Assembly (NCBI GenBank): GCA_023079485.1
Contig: CM041084.1
Location: 11,592,609-11,656,608, forward strand
Direction of reading: 5' to 3'
Origin: Archilochus colubris
Lineage: Eukaryota; Chordata; Aves; Apodiformes; Trochilidae
DNA length: 64,000 nt
Shown here: one piece after another, positions 12,619 to 24,490 of the stretch
Numbering within the stretch: position 1 is the first letter of the stretch
How the letters are laid out: every line of letters begins with the position of its first letter
Translations under genes and position numbers: made by a program
The notes under the pieces: model-generated
Told to the model about the DNA's origin: nothing
Seen by the model: only the letters and a program-made list of their open reading frames with translations
The model's database searches: none

Positions 12619-15600
12619 TACATTTATGGTCTTCCACCACAGTGAAAAATCTTAGCTGAAATGAGAGGGAACAGTATCTTTATTTTACAGCATTTCTCGC
12701 TTAACTTAGCCAAATGTGCCAAAGTCCTACAAAATACTGGAGATGGCAAATTGGTAGTGAAACATTCCCGCAATATCTGACTATACAGAAGGGAAGCACT
12801 TTTCTCATAGGCACCTGTGAATACTTAAAACCATATCCCAGTATAGTTACCCTACTCTGGAGTCTGACCTTTCTGTAGTTCTTTTCTGGAGAAACAATGT
12901 TACTCATAAGGTGTCTTACTTCAGTAAATTTATTTTGGCCTAAAGAAAGAAAAGTCATCAAGGACAATTGTCATGAAGTGCCTGCTCTCTCCACTTGCCA
13001 ATTTCTTGGTTGCAACCTACTCATTATCTATACCTACTCTCTGCTCTAACTTCCAGAGAAACACAGTGCACTTCACTGCAATGATCATGCATGGCATTTG
13101 GTAGTGCATCCTTCTAGCCAACTCTAATCTTTCAAATTCTTCAAGTCCAGTTAGCAGATATATGCTCCAGGATCTTTCTTTATGTTTCACAGATGTTGGG
13201 TGAAATGAAGCAGATGTTATATGGAGCACATAATGATGCGTTTTGTCATGCTGCATTACCACTTCCATATCACTTTTCCAAAGTACGTATCACTGACACT
13301 CTTGAAGGTCCTTAGGGTAAAGTTAATTCCATCCTTTATCTTGGTCATCAGTCCAGTGAAAGGCTCCAAAATGCAGGGAGGCAGGGAGTAAACTGGACCT
13401 TCAAAAAGTGATTGAGAGTGTCAAAATTCTGCTTGTGCCCTTGTCTGCAAAGCAAAAATCTTTCCTTTGTCAATCCATCAAGAAGGCAGAAGGTCAAGTG
13501 TAAACAGGTCATATATAGCTATCTGCAATGCAAAAATCAGCGTTTGAACCAATTTCCCTGGAGCTCTTCCATAGTTGGTAAATATTTAGTCTGTAAAATG
13601 AATAGTTCTGGCCTCCATTTATTCTTACCCCAAAGTACACCTGTTAAGTAGATCATGTATTCTGCACCCTAACAGTGACCAAGTTTCATTATAATTTTAA
13701 GGAGAGCCCAAAGATATTAGCCAGGTCATACACTGATGTCTACAAGCAGACCTGAAGATAGGATTCAGCTATCTAGAAATAGCCACTTAGCGCCTATTGA
13801 CACTACTAGTAGGGGTCTGTATCATAACATTCAGCCTCATAAGGATATCTTTCCAAGTGAAAACTTGAAGTTCATGTGACACTCCATGTCACACTATATG
13901 TGACTAGTTGTCAGATATTTTCACTTTGCAGAACCTTTGTATGCAAATGGCACAATCTATTAAGGAAGCTCTGTCATGGTTAGTGTCCAGGGCACGGGAA
14001 AAGGATAAAACTGACAGTATACATGTTTCTTCATGTGTTCACATATGTGCCTGTTTACTATGCCTTACAAGATTGTTGCTGTGGCCTTTGTAATATTCCA
14101 CATAGGGTATGATGTCCTCTATATCTTGCATATACAAAAAGGTTCGTACTACGCTGCCCAGCCGATGGATACCAGTAAGGGATTACTGGAGTTTGTTATT
14201 TTTGACTCTCAGTTGCAGCATCCCTGGGCTGAGAGTTTATTGTTTGTGATAGGCTGCACGCCACATATGACAAGAAAAATATATAATGATAGCTGAATTT
14301 GAAAAAACACCAGAGGCAAGTGGAAGTGCCAATTATAAAAGAATCCACCTTAAGACTTGCATTACAGTAATAGTAAGAGCTTTCAGTTCAATAACATCAA
14401 CTAAGTACAATTAGGGAGAACAAACTGGATCAATGTAACATCTTGGGGAAGACGTGGCCTTACTGTTTGATTGGTAGGAAAAAGAAAACGAGAAAAAAAT
14501 AATCCCTTTGAAAGAACTATTCATGTAACCATTGAGAAAATGAAAAATACATAATTGGATAAGAAATTCATATCTTCTGTTCTTACCTAAAAGGTTAGGA
14601 ATAAGTGGTTCAGTAATCCTGTAAATACTCTCAGAGCTTGCCATTTGTTAGTGCCAGTAATGTCACTTTTATTCGGACTCAGCAGGCATCAGAATAAATA
14701 CAGGAGAAAATACAGGATATTTTTAAAATTAATAATTTTGTCGAGTTTCATCACCTTTCTTCTCTTCTTGTCCAAGCATACTGAAGCTATTAATTTCAAA
14801 TGCAGATTCTATCTACCACGTCAATATTATATGCAGTGCTTTAATCAATAATTTGCAAAATACAAAGTTTAATTTTTTTGTGCTTGATCTTGTGCAGAAA
14901 ACAGACTGTATGAATGAATGTATGAACAGTATGTATGCATGTGTTGACATCCTGCATCTCTGCAGGGTGCTACAAAGTTTAATTGCCACTTATGGTTTTA
15001 TAAACATAACAGAGTTTCCAGTGACCACCTTTTTCATAAGAAACCTGGAGATATAGTGCCAGCTCTTTTGAGCTTGTCTCTTGTCTGAGCTTATTCCAAG
15101 CTTAATTTGTTCCATAACCTAGTTTCATGAGTCCATTCTGCTACCTCCAGGATCACTGTATCTAGGTTATACCTGTCATCTCTGTTTTACGGGCAGTCCA
15201 AGCTCTTCATGGATACAAAACTTATTTTCATTAAAATGGCTAAAGACACTGTTATACCTCTCCTATCCACATGAAAAATATGAGTCCACACTATTGAAGA
15301 CTGAGGATTTTTACTAAGGCTTTCCTTGAGCATCAGTTCAAGACTATAGGGTATATATAGAGAAGCCATAGGTCAGCTTGTAGAAGAGAAGAAGGATGGG
15401 AAAAGAATAATTGAAGCTCTTCTTTCCCAAACTGCTGGCTGCAAAGGTGGAGCAAGTCTTTAGGACAAAGGAATTAAAAACAATCGAAATAATGAACAAA
15501 AATTGCAGCAAGGGAAATTCCAATCAGAGATAAAAAAGTATTGTAGTGCATATGCTTAAGCACTGAAACAGGCTCTTCTGTCCAGCCTAAAAGACTTTCA

Positions 15601-17384
15601 TAACTTAATTGGACACATCTCTGAACAACTGACCTAATTTTGAATTAGCCTCGCATTAGCCTGGGGCCTCCATGGTTTCTGTTCAACCTACCCTATGGCG
15701 CCATAAACATTCCTCAAGCTCTGAAAGATGGAATAGATATAGTCTACAAATAAGAGAAGATTACAACTACAAAAGTAGATGTAGCACTCTCCTTTTGACT
15801 GCTTCTAAATCCTGTGACATACAGGACACACCACAGGCCAGCTTGCCACAAGACTGAAAGGTTTATAATCCTTTATTATCACTGCTTGATATATCTGGCA
15901 TCCCTTGTGACAGGACAGAAAAAAGTCTTTGATAGGAAAGATGCACAACAGACAATGTTTTGTGCATCCAAACTTTTGTACATCTTTTCAAGAGAGTTTT
16001 AAAGAATGCCACTCAGCATTTCTCTAAATTCAAGTTACAAGGTGATATAATTAATACTGCTGGTTAGGCATGTTATGTTCTTGAATAAGCTTGCAGCACA
16101 TTTGAGCATGGTTAGAAGGTAGTTTATGACATTCAGCACAGGGTAAAACAGATTATGAATTCTGTGCAAGAACAGTTGTGCTGGCTTTCTCCCAATACTA
16201 TTTAAAAACTATTATTTAGCTGTTGGCTCCAACTTCTATGGTTTGCTGGTTGCCTGAAATCTTTTGTGAATGTTTTAAAATAACTTTTACTAAAGAGTCT
16301 GGTTGATGTTTTAGACATACTTCACAAAGACCATTGCATCTGCTGATGAAAGTATTGCTGTATGCTGATACTATGAAGTACTACTGAAGGGGGTATATTG
16401 AAAGCATAAACATGAAAAAATATTCTGAATTTTGCAGTTAAAATAAAAGCACAGCTTGTCTTTAAGGATGACAATGTCTTTTCTATGAAATTCTCAGCAT
16501 TCTTAAAGCTGTGGCTTCATTTGTAGCTGCATACAGTTTCAGTAAAATATGGAATTCCTAATGACCAAAAAAAAAAATAATTAAAATCCAGTAAAAGAAA
16601 ATTATTTAATTTTACTCTAAAAGTCATGCAACATAAATAACTGTGGTCTGAGGCACTACGCCAAACACACTAGGCTAGTTATATACCCCTGATTTATAGC
16701 AGTCAGTGTTCTGGGAGTGTCCTTACATTCTTCTTGTTATTTTTGTTGACCCCTGAAGATACACTTGTAAAAAACAAAAACATACTGTTTAATCTTTGTT
16801 TATTTTGTAAGAACAAGGGTAAGATTTCCTAACTGACCCGAGCTAAACCCATGTAGTTATAAATCTTTGGTTTTCACTCACTCTTTAGCTAGAGTCCATG
16901 TAACTAAAAAGTGTTTTGCAGTCTAGTGGATTTCAGAAGATTAGTTCATTCATTGTTTCTGTAATGCACTATATATAATTCTTTCTTTCATGGCATTAAA
17001 ATATTTACTCTGCAAACTACAAGTTTGGTGCTTTGTGAAAAGTACTTTTTATTAGATATCACTTCTATCTATAATAAAACAAACTTTTTAAAACCCATAT
17101 AGTTCTTTGTTTTACACAAGACAGCCACAGCCTCATTTTTGCATACCAGTCTTAAATGTTACCTATTGATTTATTTTAATTTTTGTTAAAAAAGACCACA
17201 TCATCTTGAGATGCACATATACCATTAGACTGGTATTATTGAAGTCTAAATACTTGAGTCAGAGATCAAGCTGACAAATCAGGAGAGGCAGACTGGCTGC
17301 AGAGGCACAGAGAGAAGATAGTAGAACCTGTCAAAAACAGAAGAGAAATTAGAATAAGGTGTTATGGTTCTAAGTAACTTAGAA
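12619..17384. other. AT-rich non-coding DNA, no gene recognised
   Basis: Frames are at most about 88 codons. I see no splice-flanked exon of a known protein and no identified repeat. A small TGAA-rich stretch lies near 14908-14940. Confidence 0.55.
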
Positions 17385-18300
17385 TTTTTGGGTCTGTGAG
17401 AACGAAGTACAACCACCAAGGGTCAGGTGCAAACATAAGGTTTAATTTGACAAATAACACAAGCAATAACCCCATGAAGATATGGCAAATGTGTTGTGAG
17501 GAAAAAGATGAAAAAGAGAATATTAAAAGATATAAAGAAGAGAGAGAGAGAGAAAGATGGAAAAGAGTAAGAAAGCGAGAAAGAAAGAAAAGAATGAGGG
17601 AGTTTGAAAAAGTCACCACCACAGGACCAGAGGTATCCAGCAAAGGTTTCTTGTTCAAGATGGTGTTCTGATTCCAGACAGGGCCCAATAAAGGATGGAA
17701 AGTCAACAAAGGTCAATGATGAAATGGGAACCTCAGTATTGCTTATATGCCCCTAAATTCCCACAATTCCAGGCAAGTGATCGACAGCTCCTTTGCTAGC
17801 TGAGAGGGAAAGAGAGGGAAAACTCATTTTTCCAGCTTTCCTCTCCAGAAGGACAAAGTATATCAGTTGCCCATGATCAGCAGGAGGCCAGAAGTGTCCA
17901 ATTCAACTCAGAGACAAAACAGGAAATGGGGCAAAAGAGACAGAAACAGAATATCACCAGTCCTGGATCCAAGTGTTGAGCCAGTCAACGGTGAGAGTTG
18001 ATGTTGATGAGACTCCCCAGGCCCACCAAAAAAGCCCCTCATATTATAGTCCTGTTTCACTCAGTAAGTGTGGTTGAGACTCTCAGATTAAACAACTAGA
18101 GCATACATCTGCCCACTTCCTCTCCAGTCTTTATCTCTATCAGACCCTAGCCCATATGCAGACCTTATCTCCTAACTCCCCAGCAATCCCCTTGGAAATG
18201 CTCATGAGGATTTGTTCAGGGTGGTTTGCAAAGGTGATTTGACTCTCAGAACAGCCTAACAGGGTCCAATGGAGGGTGTTCCACCATCCACTCCTTCACA
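17385..18300 (-). mobile_element. Endogenous retrovirus LTR (family B, copy 1)
   Basis: This matches the block at 62149-62990 in order. Both have a terminal GGGTCTG-containing end on the low-coordinate side, a minus-strand polyadenylation signal, CCCCATGAA, a GA-rich tract, and a following CAAGATG segment. On the minus strand the signals are a TATA-like CTTTATATC at 17529-17537 and ATTAAA at 17441-17446, about 90 bases apart as in a retroviral U3-R-U5. The low-coordinate end (17385) is placed by alignment to copy 2. The upper end is approximate. The lysine/arginine-rich plus-strand frame at 17396-17671 is a translation of the GA tract and not a protein gene. Confidence 0.68.
17541..17606. repeat. 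GA-rich low-complexity tract inside LTR family B
   Basis: Almost pure purines: AGAGAGAGAGAGAAAG followed by GAAAGAAAGAAAAG. It lies just upstream (minus strand) of the TATA-like box. A similar tract sits at the same place in the 62-kb copy. Confidence 0.8.
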
Positions 18301-21035
18301 TAAGATTCTATACTTGTGGTAGTCTGCAAATGAAGTAAAACTGAGTATCTCATCCCTGCCAAAGGGCGGTCAGTGGCTGCTCAGGGTTTCAAGTAGCCAA
18401 GAGGAAAGAGGTCTGTGTTATGCAACCATAGATTTCAGGAAGGATGATATCAAGTAAAAAAGTCAGTGTATTTCTATTTTACAATTTCATATAATTTAAT
18501 TTTTATAGGAGGACTTGAAACCTACTGGGCAATCAAAATTTTGATGACTTGTCTTTTAAAGTACAGTTGATTTGTACAACAGTTTCTTACACATAATGCT
18601 GCAAGCATACAACGATTGTGCTATGCTCAATATAATGATTCTGTCATAATATTGCATTAACCATATGGTTGTTTATTGATATGAAAAATAATAATAAGTA
18701 TTTTCAAAATCCAGTAAGAATCACAGAACAATTGGACATGTAAGTTGTCTATAAAGTACTTGCATTTGCATCTTCTTATGTAGGGAAGGATTCTTAAGTA
18801 TCTAAGTCTCAGCTTTTCTTGTGTTCAGCATATTTAGCTGCTACTACATGTCAAGTATTTATGTCTGTGCATAAGACTCTTAATTTGTATTTTGTTTACT
18901 CCATATGCCTAGTTCTATTAAGATAATAAGTGCACATTCATGCAAAATTAAATTATCTGACACTTTAATATAAATAAAACAGATAACTGCAAACATTATA
19001 AAAATTCTAAAGTAATATATTCTATTTCCTCTCAATTGGCTATGCTGTAAACTATATTCTATCTTTACACCAAGAGCTCAATTAATTAGGTAAAATAATA
19101 AACAAAAATATTCAATTCTTCAATTCTTAAGTTTTATTAAAATCTTACTTTAAAGGAATGGACATAATATAAATATATATGACAAATATATTAGTTTAAT
19201 CATATCTGGTTTGAGAAAATATAATACTAGAGATATAAATCAGTGTTTAGCAGTGCAGGGACAATAAATGAATTTAATAGTAACAGGATGATATACTTGA
19301 GCTTAAGTTCTGGCCTCTGCCTTATTCTTTATTTTCACCTCAAGCTGCACTACTAATACAAAGTAATGGTTCACATCCACCCCAAATCAAGCTTAAGAAT
19401 GGAACTGAAACTCTCAGATTATTTAATGGTTTCCCTTAAATATAACAGAACAATTTATTTGTGTTGTGTAAGAAAAGAACCTAACCCAAACATTACCAGT
19501 GTTGAAAGAATTGGTACAAAATCCAATTTCAAGAACTCAAGTATTTCTAAGAATCCATCATCCAGGATTGAAGTCATATAAATTTTTGTGTGAGTCGATG
19601 AGTCAAGAAAATCAGAAGTTTGCAGAAGCATTTATGTGGCTATTAATAATTTGGAATGACATTTCAATCATGACAATTTGTAAATGAACAAGTACAGTGT
19701 ACTTGAGGATGAATGTAAATATTTTGGACATCTATTGTTCTTTCCTTTGGTCAGATATTGAACTGATAAAAGAGGTCCCAGATGCTTTTAAAACTATTTT
19801 CCTAGATATCATTTCATATCTGTAAAATACATTGCTTGGCTGGACAAAAGAACAGATTGTTGTGTTACCTTTGTAATGAGTGATTGGAGAAAGTAAATTG
19901 GAGTAAATTTATTCAATTGGAGTAAATGTACTCAATGGACTACCATGGTCTTGATTTTGCAAGAGCAGAAAGTCTCATTGCTTTCCTTCATTCTGGCTGC
20001 CAGCTGCCACAACAATCCATGATGCACACATTCCCACCTTCAAGATGTGAGGAAACAGTTACAAAAACCTCAAAGGAAATGGCAAAAATATAATATTCTT
20101 CTGTGTTTAGCTGGCTGGATACAATTGTTCTCAAATGATCATAAAAAAACTGGGAAAAGAAAGATATTCTGTGTTGTCAGAATTTGTGGTTTTATTAAAA
20201 TCCATTATTTGTGTACGCATGAAAAGCAATCATTAACTGTGATTACCAGTTCACAAACACTAAATAAATAAATGTATGTAAGAGGAAAAGGTAATGTTTA
20301 GATATCTGGAGTAATACATTTTCTTTTACAGCCTCCTCAGGCCTAATATACAGCAGGTAGTCTGTAACCATAGCAATCAGATGTATTGATGGAGAACCAA
20401 GCTAGGCTAAGCAAAAAAGGAACAGCAGTGCAAGGAAAGATCTGATCAGTGCCTCTGTGCATGGCACTGACATGAGGATATTGACTCCTATTGAGTAGAG
20501 CTGATCAAACAGTGAAAAGTATTTTGACAAATCTGAGATAAAATATTAAAAATTACTTGACTTCATCTGTCTTCTTTATATATGTAGAGCTTTAGGATTC
20601 ATTTTAATTTTTTGCTGAGATGAAGTTTTTTTATCTGCAGGTCAACCTACATAGGAAAAATGAGTATTATAAACATTTGTATAGAAAAGGGAAGATAATC
20701 TGCTGATCATGTCAAGGAAGAAGCATCTTTAAGGATAATAATAGTTAAACAAATCAAATTTCCAACCAGCAACTGGTTCAAGTATGACCTGGAAATAAAT
20801 GGAGACTATATCCCCTTCTGAGGCTATGAAACACTAAACACAATAAGGACATAAAAAGCTGGTAGATGATATAATTCCAATCAGTCTCAATTAAGGTGGG
20901 GGAAAAAAACCCCAAAACATTGAACAGCTTCATGAAAAAAACAAAAAAAAACAATTAAAATAATTTGGGATGGTGACAGTACATAGACATTACAAGTTTA
21001 AACTATTTTGGTCCTTCCTGCTGTCTTGATATTGG

Positions 21036-21053
21036 AAAAAAAAAAAAAAAAAA
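21036..21053. repeat. Poly(A) run, 18 bases
   Basis: An uninterrupted A run. No retroposed gene or SINE body was recognised upstream, so it is listed only as a mononucleotide repeat. Confidence 0.85.
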
Positions 21054-21249
21054 GAGCACCTGAGAAACAGACATGTTGACCTGTGAGCTGAAAATTCCTC
21101 AGCTGAAGTGAGACCTCCTTGCAACTGGATGTTCCAGGCTTGGGTTTCCTTCATGTTGCTCTAGTACAAAAAAGACCACAGTCATCCACAACCACTTTGT
21201 GACAAGCATAAGCTCTACAAAGCAGCATCTCTCTTTCATGTGGAGCATA

Positions 21250-21314
21250 TAATAAAAACTAAAACAAATAAATAATTAAACAACAAAAACAAACAAACAA
21301 AAACAAACATAAAC
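21250..21314. repeat. A-rich (CAAA/TAAA)n low-complexity stretch
   Basis: Imperfect repetition of CAAA, TAAA and CAAAAA units over about 65 bases, with no G residue. Confidence 0.8.
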
Positions 21315-23692
21315 ACTTTCACAAATAATTAATATTCTCGCTATTTTTATTGCAATTCTGAAGAACAGTGATTTTAAGCATTACATTAGATATATTATCT
21401 ATGCTATATTAGACAGGAATAAATGCAAAAAAATCCCAACTTAAGCTCTCAGTATGAATAAACACAACATAAGGCTACTGGAACTACCACTGCAGACACT
21501 GAAGTGCAGCAGTTGCCTGGCTATTATTAATTACTAATTCTGGCAATGATTGGATGACAGAATGAGTAAGACTCAACAGTATCTGGAAAAAGGTCAGGAT
21601 CTACTAGCAACTTCTTTTCATTACTTCAAGACATTTTGAATACTTCTTATTAGTGACAGATAAAAATACTGTTCTTGGCTTTCAGTAGAGGACAATTTCC
21701 TTAGGGGCCATTAGTTGAGCCTTACAGAATGGGAAGAAGCATGGAAAAAGCAAAACCACTCAGATGCTATACCTGTAACAAAAATGACATTACAGACTGT
21801 CAGCCATACCTCACTCCTGACAATATTAAGATACAGTGCCACATGGCATGCATTGCAGAGCACAGCTCAAATGCCAAATTGCCCTCATCTTATAGTATGT
21901 TTGGGTGCATATACACACCAGCATGTGCATGCGCAAACACATACACACACATTCTGTACTCGTTCTTTAAATGAGGTTAGAAGGCACAATTTCTAAATTG
22001 CAGTTGAAAGTTTAGATGATCACATTTACATTTTAGCATTAATAAAATCTGAAACAGTTGACAAATAATTAAATATACACACTTTCTGAGATCATAATGA
22101 AATTAAACTATAAAAGAAAAACCAAACAAAAAGAACCCAGGAAGTATAAAAGCCACCTAGAAGTCATATGGGTGTGTTCTTGTTTCTGGAAAGGAAGAAG
22201 GAAGAGCCACAGCATTTATTTCTACATATTTAATTCTCATCCCAGCTGCAATATTCTAGAGGCACATTCTGTAGCATTAAAATTTAGTAAAAGCACAGAT
22301 AACAGAGCTGGGAAATGTAGCGTTGACATGGTGCAAGTTGTGAGGTATGGAAGCCACAAGGTACTTCCGAGATTCCTTCGTTCTTATGATTTGGTTGCTG
22401 AAATGAAAAAAATATTTTCAAAAAAAGCTAATTTTTTTTTTAAGTTCATTGAGAATTTGCACACAACTGATTAATAATTAATTCACACCAGACAAGTTTA
22501 GTTCACAGGATGGGCTTTATCTTTATTCAGCTATTGAAAGAAGCTATACATTAATTTATGACTTCCTATAAATTTACACTTTAAAATACCATCTGAGGAT
22601 AAATGTTCTGTCAGTTTATTTCATGATCTGTTGACTCTACACTGGTAAAAACATACTTAGTTCAAAATCAGCTTACTTGCATTTAATTTCTTTCACCTGT
22701 GGTTCATTTATCAGAAACCAATCTATGTATAGATTTCAGAATCCCAAACATTAGGGATCCACAATACCTAAGAATTAATGAAAATAACCTACACTGAAAA
22801 CCTTGAGTCACTCAAAACAAATTCAAATCAAGCAAGATGCTACATATTTTAAAGCCAAAGATTAAGAATCCAGTCAAGACAACAGTGATTATACATTTTG
22901 TCAGGTCACACATTTCACTTTACTTTAAGTGAATATCTGGTTTTAATTGCTGCTGACGTGGAGTCCAAGAAAATTCTTCCTAAATTGCTCATGTGGTTAA
23001 CTATGTTCAGGAAAAACTGTATTACCATTCCTGTCTCCATTTGCCAAACTTCATTCTGTCTGGGTCTTATTTCATCTTTTCCTTAGTGAAATAAATTGAA
23101 GAGCCCTCTATTATTAAACTTCTGTGTAGAAAGCATGCCCTTTAACCTTCTCTTTGGTGAGATAAAGTCTGAGATCCTTCATTCTTTTAAAAGAGAGGCA
23201 AATCATACAGACCTTCAATCACAGCTCTTCTCTGAGTCTTCTTCGGTTTATTAACATCCTTCTTGAATTATGGATAGAGCTGTGGGAAAGGACCCTTTTG
23301 TTCTCAGAAATTCCTCACACCTGTTTTTTTTTTCTCTGGTTTGACTACTGGCTGACTGGCACTGAATTTAAAAACTACATCCATTGCCCTACTCCTTTGT
23401 GTTAAGCAAATTTCCTGTATCCCACAATTATTTTAGTCAGCTTACACTTTTAAACCTAAGAAGTGTGAAAAATTCCCCTTAAAATAGCATCAAATACAGA
23501 TTTCATGTTTGTGGTCTTACTTGGCATTCTTTCATTTGTATGTACAGAAGCTCATTCAACAATGAGGTCTCATGTGAAGCCCTGGCTTGTTCTGACTTCC
23601 ATAGCTGGAAGGAGCCAAGATTTTTAGCACTGCTCAACAACCCTCCATGAGAAAGATGAATTCTTCACCCTGAAGATATTGGCCCACTTACC

Positions 23693-24490
23693 TGTTGTGT
23701 CTGGTGGATGTGTTGCTGTTTTGGTAGCAAGGGAGGCACCCCAGGGGTAGGTCCTGTCAGAAGCTGCTGAAAGCCCCCAGAGCTCCAAAAATCCGGCCCT
23801 ACCTCTGGCTAATGTTGAGCCCATCAGTGGCAATGGATGTGCCTCTGTGATTAACATTTTCAAAAAGGGAAAAAGAATGGCTGTAAGACCTCAGGCCAGA
23901 GGAGATGAAGACGTTAAAGCAGTGCCAGAGCAGAGATGAACGTCTGTGAGGAAGGAGAGGGACAAGATGCCTGCAGTCATGGTTCCCCTGCAGTCATGGC
24001 CAGATGGCAGGCTTTCCCCCTGCGACCCATGGAGCAGAAATGGACCAGCAGCCTGTCCAGGACCCCATGCCAGGAGAGGTGACTGATCCCAAAGCAGGAT
24101 GTGGCTCTGTGGGCTGGAGAAGTCTGTTCCTAAAGGAACTGCATCTGTTGGGAGGGTCTGATGTCAGAGGGGTTCATGGCAGACTCTCCAGTGAGAGAGG
24201 ACTCCTGTTGGAGAGGAGCAAGGCTGTGAGGAGCATGGCCTCTGAGGAAGAAAGAGTGTTAAAAGCAAAGTGTGTGACAAATGTACTGTAAACTCCAATC
24301 AGTCCCCTGTTCTTCCCAAGAGCAAAGTAATTTGGGCCTGGGAAGAACAGAGAGATGGGGTAAGGTATTTAAACTCTAGATTCTGTTTTCTCTGATTTGA
24401 TTGTATTGATGATTTTTTTTTTCCCAAGTTGAGTCTGTTTTGGCCCTGGTGAATGAAACCTTCCTAGTCTTTGTCTTCACCCAACCACAT
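23693..24490 (+). mobile_element. Endogenous retrovirus LTR (family A, copy 2), 3' truncated
   Basis: This begins TGTTGTGTCTGG and follows the 11.6-kb LTR throughout. Shared words include TTTTGGTAGCAAGGGAGG, CAGAAGCTGCTGAAAGC, ACCTCTGGCTAATGTTGAGC, GGTATTTAAACTCTA (the TATA-like box at 24365-24373), and GAGTCTGTTTTG. Homology stops near 24490, so about the last 110 bases present in copy 1 are missing. The two copies differ by many substitutions and indels and look old. Frames inside it (23624-23863 on -, 24004-24291 on +) are shadows. Confidence 0.8.

Larger units (their letters stand above)
18301..23692. other. AT-rich non-coding DNA, no gene recognised
   Basis: The longest frame is 125 codons (plus, 22097-22474) and resembles nothing known. 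Low-complexity sites are an 18-base A run at 21036-21053, a CAAA-rich stretch at 21250-21314 and a CA-rich stretch near 21905-21952. No interspersed repeat was recognised. Confidence 0.55.

Noticed and set aside
17396..17671. Highly basic 91-codon frame resembling a nuclear protein tail
   Set aside because: It is a translation of the GA-rich tract inside an LTR, and low complexity explains its composition.
22097..22474. 125-codon plus-strand frame, lysine-rich
   Set aside because: No domain, homologue or exon signals recognised; such lengths are expected by chance in 64 kb of both strands.
12619..23692. Possible proviral interior between the two family A LTRs
   Set aside because: No gag, protease, polymerase or envelope-like motifs seen on either strand, and an LTR of another family on the opposite strand lies inside.
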